From NCBI RefSeq assembly GCF_004364325.1, contig NZ_SOCP01000007.1, forward strand, positions 62,001 through 126,000: a DNA stretch of 64,000 bases. Reading direction: 5' to 3'. Origin of the DNA: Actinophytocola oryzae (GTDB lineage Bacteria > Actinomycetota > Actinomycetes > Mycobacteriales > Pseudonocardiaceae). Both the position numbers and the translations under genes were made by a program. The notes under the pieces were generated by a model. It worked only from the letters and a program-made list of their open reading frames with translations, was not told the origin of the DNA and did no database searches. Shown piece after piece: positions 54,567 to 62,520 of this stretch (position 1 is the stretch's first letter; the number at the start of each line of letters is the position of its first letter).

Positions 54567-54918
54567 GCCACCCTCAACCCACGAGCGGACGCCGGTGTTC
54601 CGCCGAACCACCCGCGAACGCGAAGATTTCGACCTCGCCAGCGTCGCCGGGGGTGAGCGGACTGGCCTGTGTGGAGGCCCCTGCGGCAGGGTGTGACCGA
54701 GTTGTTCCTGATGTCCGGTCCGGGGTGCGGGGCCGTCTCGTTCAACCGAGGAACGCGCCACCACCGCCGGCGGCAGCGGGGTGGCGACGCGACAGGGTGC
54801 CTGGTTCGCGCCATGCGCGTGTGTCCGCAGTCGAACGCCGCATTGCCACGTGGGCGAACGATGGGGTGTCATGTGGTAGTCGCGGCGCCCGAGTCAGGAC
54901 CAGGAGGATGGATGACGG
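54567..54918. other. Gene-free stretch
   Basis: About 350 bp between the isomerase-like gene and the thioesterase-like gene. Short open frames cross it on both strands but none has a ribosome-binding site, a coding-like codon pattern or a recognisable product. It contains the promoter of the leftward isomerase-like gene and marks the join between cargo genes and the second biosynthetic block. Confidence 0.5.
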
Positions 54919-55710
54919 TCATTCCGTGCCTGCGTCGAGCAGGTCGAACACGGCGTCGGCCACCCTCGCGTCGCGAAGCAGGTCCGCCGGGCGGACCGGA
55001 AAGCAGATCTCCGTCCTGGCGGACTTCGCGCCGGCACTGGAGCCCTGGGAGGTGAGAGCCGTGCCCGCTGCCCAGTCGACGTCGGCGGACAGTCGTGCCG
55101 CGGCGGCCAGATAGGACACGTACGAGCGGAACATCTCCGTGAACTCGGCGCGCATCGCATTGTCGAGAGCCAGGCGTGTGAATGCCGCGCTGATCGCGTC
55201 GTCGTAAAGCCCGACTATTTGTGTGGCTGCTTTCGGGAAGTCGTCGCCGGCGGCGTCGCACACATTTCCGCCTTCGATGAGAAGCCGTTGCCTTTCCGGT
55301 CCGGAAAGGGTCGTGATGAGTTCCACGATCCTGCCGAAGTCCCGGTGGAGGTCCGCGACCGACACCGGCTGCGGGTCGAACAACACCAGTTCCGGGCGCC
55401 GTCCGCAGGCCGACTCGATCCGGTCGGCGAGTGCGGGCAGGAACACGCAGCCCACGCAGTAACCCATGACCGCGTCGACCCGGCCGCCCACCCCGGCGGC
55501 CCAGAAGTCCAGATACTCGTTGGCAGGCAACAGATCGCGCGCACTGTCCCGAGGGGCGACGGTCTGCCAGAGCGCGTGGTCGAGATCCGACACCTCGGCG
55601 AAGTCCCCGAAGTTCGCCTCGGGGCGGCCGGTGAAGTCGAAGTCCACGGCGAGAACGGACCGCTCCACCGTCCCCACGCGCACCCTGCGCCAGGAGTCGC
55701 TTTGCCGCAC
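54919..55710 (-). CDS. Thioesterase-like alpha/beta-hydrolase protein with Cys elbow
   Basis: A 263-residue protein with NRPS-thioesterase topology. The nucleophile elbow reads AVMGYCVGCVFLP (GxCxG instead of GxSxG), followed by RPELVLFDPQPV for the Asp strand. The expected catalytic His before the last helix is replaced: CFPVRPADLLRDARVADAVFDLL. So a Cys is available but the His is not obvious. GTG 55710 has GGAGG upstream. It is distantly similar to the protein at 8031. The role is unknown; it may be an acyl-binding or transferase relative of thioesterases. It diverges from the aldolase gene. Confidence 0.6.
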   Translation of the reverse strand: MRQSDSWRRVRVGTVERSVLAVDFDFTGRPEANFGDFAEVSDLDHALWQTVAPRDSARDLLPANEYLDFWAAGVGGRVDAVMGYCVGCVFLPALADRIESACGRRPELVLFDPQPVSVADLHRDFGRIVELITTLSGPERQRLLIEGGNVCDAAGDDFPKAATQIVGLYDDAISAAFTRLALDNAMRAEFTEMFRSYVSYLAAAARLSADVDWAAGTALTSQGSSAGAKSARTEICFPVRPADLLRDARVADAVFDLLDAGTE

Positions 55711-55866
55711 AGTCCTACCTCCGTCGTGTATCGCCGGGGCTCCGGGGGAAATGTGCTGCCGACGTTACCGGAACCGGCCAACGAAATCCCCTTGCACTCG
55801 AAGGAATCTGCGCTACGGTACGAGACAGCGAATTGACTGAAATTGGATACCGGGGGGCCCGTCCTC

Positions 55867-56607
55867 GTGCTTGACAGAAAGTCAGCTCGTCCTTCCGTCC
55901 ACAATGACCCGTTGACGATCCAGGCCGCGCTCGGTGCCCGGATGCTGTCGGCCGGTGGGCATGACGACTTCAACCAGGGGCAGGTGTCCTGCCGTCGGCC
56001 CGGCTCCGCCGACTTCGTGATCAAGGGCGCGCTGGTCGGGTTCGACGAGGCGACACCACAGGACTTCGTGCCCGGCCAGGTGGACCCACTGGCGCCCCCG
56101 CACCGGCTCGCCCCGCCGGAGATCCCGTTGCACCAGGCGGCGTACGAGGCCAGGCCGGACGTCAACTGCGTGGTGCACTCGCACTCGCCCGCCGCGCTGG
56201 TGTTCGGTGCCCTGCGGGAGGCCCTGGTTCCGCTCAGCCACGAAGGCGCCCTGCTGCACGGCGAGACACACCACTTCACCCTCACCAGCAACACGGTCCT
56301 GGACATCGGGGTCGCGCGGGCGATCGCCACGACCCTGTCCTCCGGTATCGGCGTGTTCCTGGTGAACCACGGCAGCCTCGTGGTCGGCAAGAGCGTGCGC
56401 CAGGCGGTGGTCTTCGCGCTGATGCTCGAACGCGCCTGCCGCCTGCAGTTGGACGCACTGGCAACCGGGCGCGAGTTCTCCACCTCGACCATGGTGGACG
56501 TCGAGGCCAAGCGGGAGTTCGTCTTCGCCGACCTGTCGATCCGCGCCTACTGGGAGCACGCCCGCCGCCGGGTGCTGCGGACCACTCCGGAAGCCGGGGA
56601 GTGGTAG
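55867..56607 (+). CDS. Class II aldolase/adducin-family protein
   Basis: A 246-residue zinc-dependent class II aldolase-fold protein: catalytic or acid residues near HDDFNQGQVS, zinc ligands VVHSHSPAALVFG and the later LVNHGSLVVG His. Such enzymes cleave or form C-C bonds of sugar phosphates or 3-hydroxy-acids, or decarboxylate. GTG 55867 follows a GGGGGG run 9 bp upstream; a TTG at 55843 is an alternative. It leads a tightly packed operon with a nitroreductase-like gene, ligase and carrier protein, so a role in building-block synthesis is likely. Confidence 0.8.
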   Translation: MLDRKSARPSVHNDPLTIQAALGARMLSAGGHDDFNQGQVSCRRPGSADFVIKGALVGFDEATPQDFVPGQVDPLAPPHRLAPPEIPLHQAAYEARPDVNCVVHSHSPAALVFGALREALVPLSHEGALLHGETHHFTLTSNTVLDIGVARAIATTLSSGIGVFLVNHGSLVVGKSVRQAVVFALMLERACRLQLDALATGREFSTSTMVDVEAKREFVFADLSIRAYWEHARRRVLRTTPEAGEW

Positions 56608-56609
56608 GG

Positions 56610-57806
56610 ATGCCCAGCGGTGGCGTCATCACCTGGTCGGACGTGAGCAGACCGAGTATCCCGCCGGTCAGCCGGTACTCGGGCCTTCCCGGCGGAGTGG
56701 CCGCCGCGGTCGCCCGACTGGAGAGGGCGGTCGGCAGGCGGCCCGGGTCCGCCAAACGGGCGGCGCCGTCCGCGGGTGCCTGCTATCCCTGCGAGATCGT
56801 GCTCGCGCCCGTCGACCACACCGCTCTCGCACTGGTGGACCTGCAGCAGCGGCGGTTGCTCGTCAGGAGCGCCGAACGCGAGTGCTGGAACGGCGACGCC
56901 TTCGTCTACTTCCTCGTCGGCCGCCCCTGGCTCTCGATGCGCAGGTACGGCAGAAGAGGCTACCTCTACCACCTGCTCGACGCCGGTCACGCCATGCTCA
57001 ACCTCGCCGTCGCGGCGGCGGACCCGCCGCGGGACTTCCGGGTGCCCCGGGAGGTCCTCCGCCGCGCGGAGGAGTACGCGGCCCAACGCGCGGCGTCGGT
57101 CCTGGCCGTGGGGCTGCTCGACCGGGGTGGTCCCGGCGAGGCCGGTGCGCGCTGGATGCTGCAGGAGACGACTCGCCTGCCCGTCCCACTGTCCGATGTG
57201 GAGATGATGATCACGTCGGTGCTGCCGCCCACACCGCGTCCGGTGTGGCTTCGGCTCGACGACGATCCCGACGTGGCGGCGTTGGCCGCCGCGCTGCGGC
57301 AGCGGCACTCCGCGTCCGTGCTGGACGCCATGCCGGACACCGGCGGTCTCGGGGACGCGCTGGCACAGACGGAGAAGCTCTGCCGGCGCCTGGTTCCGGC
57401 GCTCGACCTGCCGGTGCCGGAGGTGCGCGTGTTCTCCCGCCACCCGGGGCTCGGTGCCACGCTGCCCGCCACGACATGGGTCACACAGGCGATCCTCGGG
57501 CAGTCGGACCTGGTGAACGCGAGCACCTTCGTGGTGTTCCAGGCCGAGGTGCCCGACAAGGCGAACGGCGTCCTGTCGCCGGAGGCACAACGGACGGTCA
57601 TGGCCTGCGGGATGGCGGGCGAGATCGGCTACCTGGTCGCCGCGCGGTCCGGTCTCGGCATGACGGGGATCGGCGGGTTCGACCCGGTCATGTGGGCCCG
57701 GCAGTGCGGGACGGCGGAGGACGTGCTGTTCCTCCTCGCGTTCGGGCAGGAGCGGTCCGGCGAGAAGGCGGACGCGACCGGCGCGGGCGGGAACCACGGC
57801 CGATGA
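56610..57806 (+). CDS. SagB-like nitroreductase-family FMN oxidoreductase
   Basis: A 398-residue protein related to SagB-type dehydrogenases of the nitroreductase fold. The N-terminal part has PSAGACYPCEIVLAP (family pattern PSAGALYPLE), and the C-terminal part GMAGEIGYLVAARSGLGMTGIGGFDP matches the FMN-binding region; the two-lobe length suggests a tandem or extended form. SagB enzymes oxidise azolines to azoles; nitroreductase relatives also dehydrogenate carrier-bound substrates. No cyclodehydratase is present, so azole formation on a peptide is unlikely. It overlaps the next ligase start (ATGA). Confidence 0.75.
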   Translation: MPSGGVITWSDVSRPSIPPVSRYSGLPGGVAAAVARLERAVGRRPGSAKRAAPSAGACYPCEIVLAPVDHTALALVDLQQRRLLVRSAERECWNGDAFVYFLVGRPWLSMRRYGRRGYLYHLLDAGHAMLNLAVAAADPPRDFRVPREVLRRAEEYAAQRAASVLAVGLLDRGGPGEAGARWMLQETTRLPVPLSDVEMMITSVLPPTPRPVWLRLDDDPDVAALAAALRQRHSASVLDAMPDTGGLGDALAQTEKLCRRLVPALDLPVPEVRVFSRHPGLGATLPATTWVTQAILGQSDLVNASTFVVFQAEVPDKANGVLSPEAQRTVMACGMAGEIGYLVAARSGLGMTGIGGFDPVMWARQCGTAEDVLFLLAFGQERSGEKADATGAGGNHGR

Positions 57807-59242
57807 ACGGGATCCTTCTCAGGGCGTTGACCGACAGCGTCGCCCGGCATCCCGAGTCGCTGATCGGCGCGCGGGCCGGTCGCGAGACCTGGGCGCGCAC
57901 CCTCGACGACGGGTACGACCGGAGCAGGCGCCTCGCGCGAGTCCTGCCCGGCGACCGCGGTCGCGTGGCGATCATCCGCCGGAACTCGCCCGCCTACGTC
58001 TCGGATCTGCTCGCGGTGCTCGCCGCCGGACACGTGCCGATGCTGATGGACCCGGCGCTCGGCACGGCGGAGCTCGCGAGGCTCTTCGCCGACTGCGGGG
58101 TCGACGCGGTACTGCACGACGACACGGCCCGGCTCCCGGCCCTGCGCTCCACAGTGGACTGCGCGGGTACCGCGCTCGGTCTCGTCGACGGCGGGACCGG
58201 CCCGGTGCCGCAGCTGCACCCCGACACCGAACTCTGCCGGCTCACCTCCGGATCCACCAGGACACCCGGCTGCATCGAGTTCTCCGGCGCGGCGGTGACG
58301 GCGGCCGCGGCTGGCTGGCGAACGGCCTGCGGCTTCGGCCCGGAGGACCGGATCCTCTGCTTCGCCGGGCTGTACAACGGTCTGGGCTTCAACGCCGCAC
58401 TGATACCCGGCCTGCTGGCCGGGGCGAGCATGTACCTGCCCGCCGGCCTGCCGTCCGCGGGCAACCTGCGGCGTCATCTGGTGGAGGTCGACCCGACCGT
58501 CCTCGTCGCGTTCCCCGCCGCGTACGACGGCCTCGCGGCCTCGGATCCGTCCACTCTGTCCCGGCACAAGGTCCGGCTGGCACTCTCGTCCGCGGCACGC
58601 CTGTCGACGAGGACCAGTTCGGTGCTGGCGGCCCACGGCATCCGGATCGGCGACTACTACGGCATTGCCGAGACCGGGCCGCTGACGTTCAACCCCGACC
58701 CCCAGCCGGGGGGCGGACAGGGCCGTCCGCTGCCGGGAGTCTCCCTGCTGTTCGACGGCGACCCACCCACGCTGCTCGCGAGGAGCAGGTCGATGGGGAC
58801 GCGGTACCTGAACTACCCGGGGATGCTCGAGCAGCGGATCACCGAGTCCGGTCACTACCGGACCAGTGACCAGGGGATGCTCACCGCCGACGGGGAGCTC
58901 CGGCTCGGTGACCGGGTGGACGACACGTTCAGCGTCGGTGGCAAGAAGTTCAGCGCGGACGAGATCGAGGAGCTGCTCTCCTCGCACCCGGACGTCACCG
59001 AATGCGCCGTCACGATGGTGGTGCGGGAGGGACGCTCCTTCCTCGGTGCGGCCGTCGTGGCACCGGAAACACTCGACATCGTGGCCGTGCGCCGGTTCTG
59101 CCTGGCAAGGGCGGCCGCGTTCAAGGTGCCGGAACGGCTCGTCGTCGTGCAGGCGATCCCGCGCAACGGTGCGGGCAAGGTCCAGCGAGCGGTGATCTCG
59201 AAGCTGCTGCTCGCCGGTCTGGACCAACCATCCAACGGCTAG
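57803..59242 (+). CDS. Acyl/amino-acyl-AMP ligase with degenerate P-loop
   Basis: A 479-residue ANL enzyme followed within 10 bp by a carrier protein. Motifs: LTSGSTRTPGCIEFS (P-loop lacking its Lys, with Arg where Gly is usual), YYGIAETGP, YRTSDQGM, VGGKKFSADEIEE and C-terminal Lys in NGAGKVQR. It resembles the ligase at 15733 in the TRxP P-loop. It should load the adjacent carrier with an acid or amino acid; no amino-acid Asp of the FDxxxW type is seen, so a non-alpha-amino acid is more likely. Confidence 0.82.
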   Translation: MNGILLRALTDSVARHPESLIGARAGRETWARTLDDGYDRSRRLARVLPGDRGRVAIIRRNSPAYVSDLLAVLAAGHVPMLMDPALGTAELARLFADCGVDAVLHDDTARLPALRSTVDCAGTALGLVDGGTGPVPQLHPDTELCRLTSGSTRTPGCIEFSGAAVTAAAAGWRTACGFGPEDRILCFAGLYNGLGFNAALIPGLLAGASMYLPAGLPSAGNLRRHLVEVDPTVLVAFPAAYDGLAASDPSTLSRHKVRLALSSAARLSTRTSSVLAAHGIRIGDYYGIAETGPLTFNPDPQPGGGQGRPLPGVSLLFDGDPPTLLARSRSMGTRYLNYPGMLEQRITESGHYRTSDQGMLTADGELRLGDRVDDTFSVGGKKFSADEIEELLSSHPDVTECAVTMVVREGRSFLGAAVVAPETLDIVAVRRFCLARAAAFKVPERLVVVQAIPRNGAGKVQRAVISKLLLAGLDQPSNG

Positions 59243-59251
59243 GGAACGGAC

Positions 59252-59512
59252 ATGCCGCAGACCGACGAGGAACTGAAGACCGAGATCACCAGCCTGATCG
59301 TGGAGACCTCCGGCGGCGTCGTGACTGGCGCGCAGGTCGTCGACGAGTCGGCCAACCTGCTGGAGAAGGGCTTCTCGTCACTGTCCTTCCTGCAGCTGAT
59401 CGACGCACTGGAGACCCGCTACGGCATCTACATCGACCTCGAGGGCGACACCCGTTTCCTCGGCAGGGTCAGCTCGATCGTGACCTTCCTGCGGGAACAG
59501 CACGTTGACTGA
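59252..59512 (+). CDS. Acyl/peptidyl carrier protein
   Basis: An 86-residue carrier with modification serine in LLEKGFSSLSFLQLIDALE and a helix III region RFLGRVSSIVTFL. The ATG follows AGGGAACGG. Ligase, carrier, reductase and acyl-CoA dehydrogenase follow one another, the arrangement used when an amino acid or acid is tethered and then oxidised, as in pyrrole-carboxylate formation from proline. Its stop overlaps the next gene. Confidence 0.88.
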   Translation: MPQTDEELKTEITSLIVETSGGVVTGAQVVDESANLLEKGFSSLSFLQLIDALETRYGIYIDLEGDTRFLGRVSSIVTFLREQHVD

Positions 59513-60224
59513 GGTGGTGCTCGGCGTGGTGGGCGCGACGGGCCGGCTCGGCTCGGCGGTCCTCGCGGAATGCGCCCGGCTCGGCGTCGCGGTCGGGGTC
59601 ACGGCGTCGCGGGCGGGCTGGGTCGGCACGACACCCGCCTCGGTGCTCGTCGACGCCAGCGGGCCGGACGCGCTCGAGGACACCGTCGACTACTGCGAGC
59701 GGAACGGCGCGGCGTTGGTCTACTGCGTCTCCAGGACCACCGACCGGACCCGCGACCGCCTCACCGCGCTGGGGGCCCGCACCCCGGTCGTGGTCGCGGA
59801 CAACCTCTCGATCGGACACTGGCTGCAGACGAGACTGGTCCACGTGGTGGCGGAGCTGACACAAGCGCTGCCGACCCGGCCGCGCATGTCGGTCCACGAA
59901 CGCCACCCGGTGACCAAGCGGGACCGGCCGAGCGCGTCGGCACGCTCACTCGCCGCAGTGTGGGCGAGTGCGGCGCCGCCGGAGTCGTGCGGTGAGACGA
60001 CCGCGCAGCGCAGCGGGCAGCCGGTCAGCGACCACGTGGTCACCTTCGACCTGCCCGGCCTGTCCCTGTCCATCGGGCACTCGGTCACCGACCTGACCGC
60101 GGCGGCGACCGCACTGCTCGGCATCGCCGGACACGTGCGGAGCCTGCCACCCGGGTGCTACCCGGTCTTCGAGATCTACTCACGCCGGTACGGATCTGCG
60201 GGGGTGCGCGGAGATGGCCGATGA
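59505..60224 (+). CDS. Dihydrodipicolinate reductase (DapB)-like oxidoreductase
   Basis: A 239-residue Rossmann protein of the DapB family: LGVVGATGRLGSAV nucleotide loop, VADNLSIG, and ERHPVTKRDRPSASA, which corresponds to the DapB catalytic E-HH-x-K-D-PSGTA segment. The second half is shorter than in housekeeping DapB. It would reduce a cyclic imine or an aspartate-semialdehyde/pyruvate-derived ring. TTG 59505 overlaps the carrier stop and has GGGA upstream; GTG 59514 is an alternative. It may act on a substrate held by the adjacent carrier. Confidence 0.75.
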   Translation: MTEVVLGVVGATGRLGSAVLAECARLGVAVGVTASRAGWVGTTPASVLVDASGPDALEDTVDYCERNGAALVYCVSRTTDRTRDRLTALGARTPVVVADNLSIGHWLQTRLVHVVAELTQALPTRPRMSVHERHPVTKRDRPSASARSLAAVWASAAPPESCGETTAQRSGQPVSDHVVTFDLPGLSLSIGHSVTDLTAAATALLGIAGHVRSLPPGCYPVFEIYSRRYGSAGVRGDGR

Positions 60225-61326
60225 GTCCGACCGGTTGCTCGCCGAGATCGACGGCATCGTCGCCGAGGAGGTCCGGCCGGTCTGTGCCGAGCACGAGCGC
60301 ACGGCGACCTATCCGGTCGACCTGGTAAGGAAGGTGTGTGCGCTCGGGCTGCCCGCGCTCGTCACCGACGAGTCGGACACGCCGTACCCGACCGAGCTGT
60401 TCTGTGCGGCCGTCGAACGGCTCGCCGTCGGCTGGGTGGCGCTCGCCGAGTCGGTGCACCTGCAGACACTGGCCGCCGTCGGGCCCGCCCGCCACGGTAG
60501 CGCCGAGCTGCGGGACCGGTTCCTCCCCGACCTGCGGCTGGGCCGCGTGATCGCGGGCAACTGTCTGTCCGAACCGGACGCGGGCTCCGACCTGTCGTTG
60601 ATCCGGACCTCCGCGACACGGCACGGCGACGGGTACCGGCTCGACGGGGTGAAGGCCTACGTCGGGCACGCGGGCGTCGCCGGCCTGTTGAACGTGTACG
60701 CCAGGACCGGGGGCGGCGGACTCGGCGGCATCACCTGCTTCCTGGTCGACGCGCACGCGCCGGGCGTCGAGGTCCAGCCACCCGAGGAGAAGATGGGCGT
60801 CCGGTCGCTGCCGACCGCGAGGGTCGTGTTCTCCGACGTCGAGGTGCCCGCCGACCGGATCGTGGGCAGGCTCAACCGCGGCATGATCGTCGCGCGGAGC
60901 GTCTTCGTCCAGGGGCGCCTCGGCATCGCCGCGTGCGCGATCGGACTGGCACAGGCGGCGCTCACCCACGCGACGGCGTACGCCCGGCGGCGGTCGCAGT
61001 TCGGCTCGCACATCATCGACTTCCAGGGGGTGGGGTTCCTCCTGGCGGACGCGTCGATCGAGATCGAGGCCGCGAGGCAGCTGCTCTACCGCGCCTGCCG
61101 GGAGGCGGACACGGGAGGTGCGCGGGTCGAGCTGTTCGCCGCGCAGGCCAAGGTGTTCGCCACCGACACGGCCATGAAGGTCACCACGGACGCGGTCCAG
61201 GTGCTCGGCGCCCGCGGCTACACCGCCGTGGAACCGGTTGAGCGCTGGATGCGCGAGGCGAAGCTGTTCCAGATCATCGAAGGCACCAACCAGATCCAGC
61301 GCGCGGCCATCGCGTCACGACTCTGA
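60214..61326 (+). CDS. Acyl-CoA dehydrogenase family flavoprotein
   Basis: A 370-residue FAD-dependent dehydrogenase: CLSEPDAGSD, ARRRSQFGSHIIDFQ, VLGARGYTAVEPVERWMRE and IIEGTNQIQR with the catalytic Glu position conserved. Such enzymes introduce alpha,beta double bonds in acyl-CoA or in carrier-bound acyl and amino-acyl groups. It overlaps the DapB-like gene by 11 bp, so it is part of the carrier-bound building-block pathway. Confidence 0.88.
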   Translation: MADESDRLLAEIDGIVAEEVRPVCAEHERTATYPVDLVRKVCALGLPALVTDESDTPYPTELFCAAVERLAVGWVALAESVHLQTLAAVGPARHGSAELRDRFLPDLRLGRVIAGNCLSEPDAGSDLSLIRTSATRHGDGYRLDGVKAYVGHAGVAGLLNVYARTGGGGLGGITCFLVDAHAPGVEVQPPEEKMGVRSLPTARVVFSDVEVPADRIVGRLNRGMIVARSVFVQGRLGIAACAIGLAQAALTHATAYARRRSQFGSHIIDFQGVGFLLADASIEIEAARQLLYRACREADTGGARVELFAAQAKVFATDTAMKVTTDAVQVLGARGYTAVEPVERWMREAKLFQIIEGTNQIQRAAIASRL

Positions 61327-61341
61327 CGGCCAGGAGGGCCC

Positions 61342-62520
61342 ATGCGACTACCCACCCGTTTCGGCTGTTTCACCTCCCCGCTGCACCGGCCGGGGACCGA
61401 CCCCCACCTCCTGCTGAAGGAGGACCTGCGGCTCGCGGAGGTGCTCGACGAGCTCGGCTTCGACGAGTTCTGGGTAGGGGAGCACCATTCGGGCGGCTGG
61501 GCGACCCTGAGCAGCCCGGAGCTGTTCATCGCCGCCGCCGCGCAGCGGACCCGCCGGATCAGGTTCGCCACCGGCGTGCTCGGGATGCCCTACCACCACC
61601 CGTTCCTCGTCGCCGAGCGCGCGTTGCTGCTCGACCACCTGACCGACGGCCGGTTCATCCTCGGCGCGGGATCCGGTGCCTACCAGGCGGACATGCACAT
61701 CCTCGGCATCGACCCGGCCACCGCGCGCGACCGGCTGTCGTCGGCGCTGGAGACCATCCAGCCACTGCTGGCAGGCGAGGAGGTCACGGCCCGGACCGAC
61801 TGGTTCGAGATGAACGAGGCCCGCGTCCAGATCCGGCCGGTGGGCGCGCCGATCGAGATGGTGGTGGCCAGTGCGGCGACGCCGTTCAGCATGCGGCTGG
61901 CAGGCAGGCTCGGCATCAACGCCATGTCGCACGTCGCCCCGCCGTGGGGCGCGATCCGGGCAGGCCAGGACATCGGCGTCGACCGGCTGCCAGGACAGTG
62001 GCAGCACCTCGAGGAGGCCGCCGGGGGAGTCCGCGACCGGGGCGAGTGGCGCCTGGTCGTGCCCGTGCACGTCACCGACTCCCTGACACAGGGCAGGAAC
62101 GAGCTGCTCGACGGTTGGGCCCATCAGCGGGTCGACCTCTACCGGAACACCCTCGGCGTGCCCATCCCCACCTCGGACACCGCGCAGGAGAAGGCGTTCG
62201 ACTACACGGTCGAGCAGGGCGGGATCATCACGGGGTCGCCGGAGGACTGCGTCAGTGCGATCACCGCGCTCGCCGAGCGGGTGGACGGGTTCGGCGGACT
62301 GCTGCTGTCCTACCAGGACTGGGCACCCGCGCCGGAACGACTGCGCAGCCTGGAGTTGTTCGCCAGGCAGGTGATGCCGCGGCTCAGGGGACAGCTCGCC
62401 GGGGTGGCGGAGTCACAGCGCTGGGTGGGCGAGCGGCGGGAGGGGTTCGTCAAGTCGAACGCGGGCGGGCGGACCGCGCAGATGACGGCGGCGGCGACCG
62501 GCGCGGGCTCCGATGGCTGA
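61342..62520 (+). CDS. Luciferase-like flavin monooxygenase
   Basis: A 392-residue LLM-class FMNH2-dependent monooxygenase: GFDEFWVGEHHSGGWATLSSPELFIAAAA, HPFLVAERALLLDHLTDGRFILGAGSG and the late GSPEDCVSAI. It resembles bacterial LLM oxygenases found in biosynthetic clusters. It would hydroxylate or epoxidise the building block, using reduced flavin from a separate reductase (possibly the nitroreductase-like protein at 56610). It follows the dehydrogenase by 15 bp and overlaps the exporter by 8 bp. Confidence 0.88.
   Translation: MRLPTRFGCFTSPLHRPGTDPHLLLKEDLRLAEVLDELGFDEFWVGEHHSGGWATLSSPELFIAAAAQRTRRIRFATGVLGMPYHHPFLVAERALLLDHLTDGRFILGAGSGAYQADMHILGIDPATARDRLSSALETIQPLLAGEEVTARTDWFEMNEARVQIRPVGAPIEMVVASAATPFSMRLAGRLGINAMSHVAPPWGAIRAGQDIGVDRLPGQWQHLEEAAGGVRDRGEWRLVVPVHVTDSLTQGRNELLDGWAHQRVDLYRNTLGVPIPTSDTAQEKAFDYTVEQGGIITGSPEDCVSAITALAERVDGFGGLLLSYQDWAPAPERLRSLELFARQVMPRLRGQLAGVAESQRWVGERREGFVKSNAGGRTAQMTAAATGAGSDG

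Noticed and set aside
54653-55114. A 153-codon rightward open frame after the isomerase-like gene
   Set aside because: It overlaps the antisense of the thioesterase-like gene, has no ribosome-binding site and no recognisable features.
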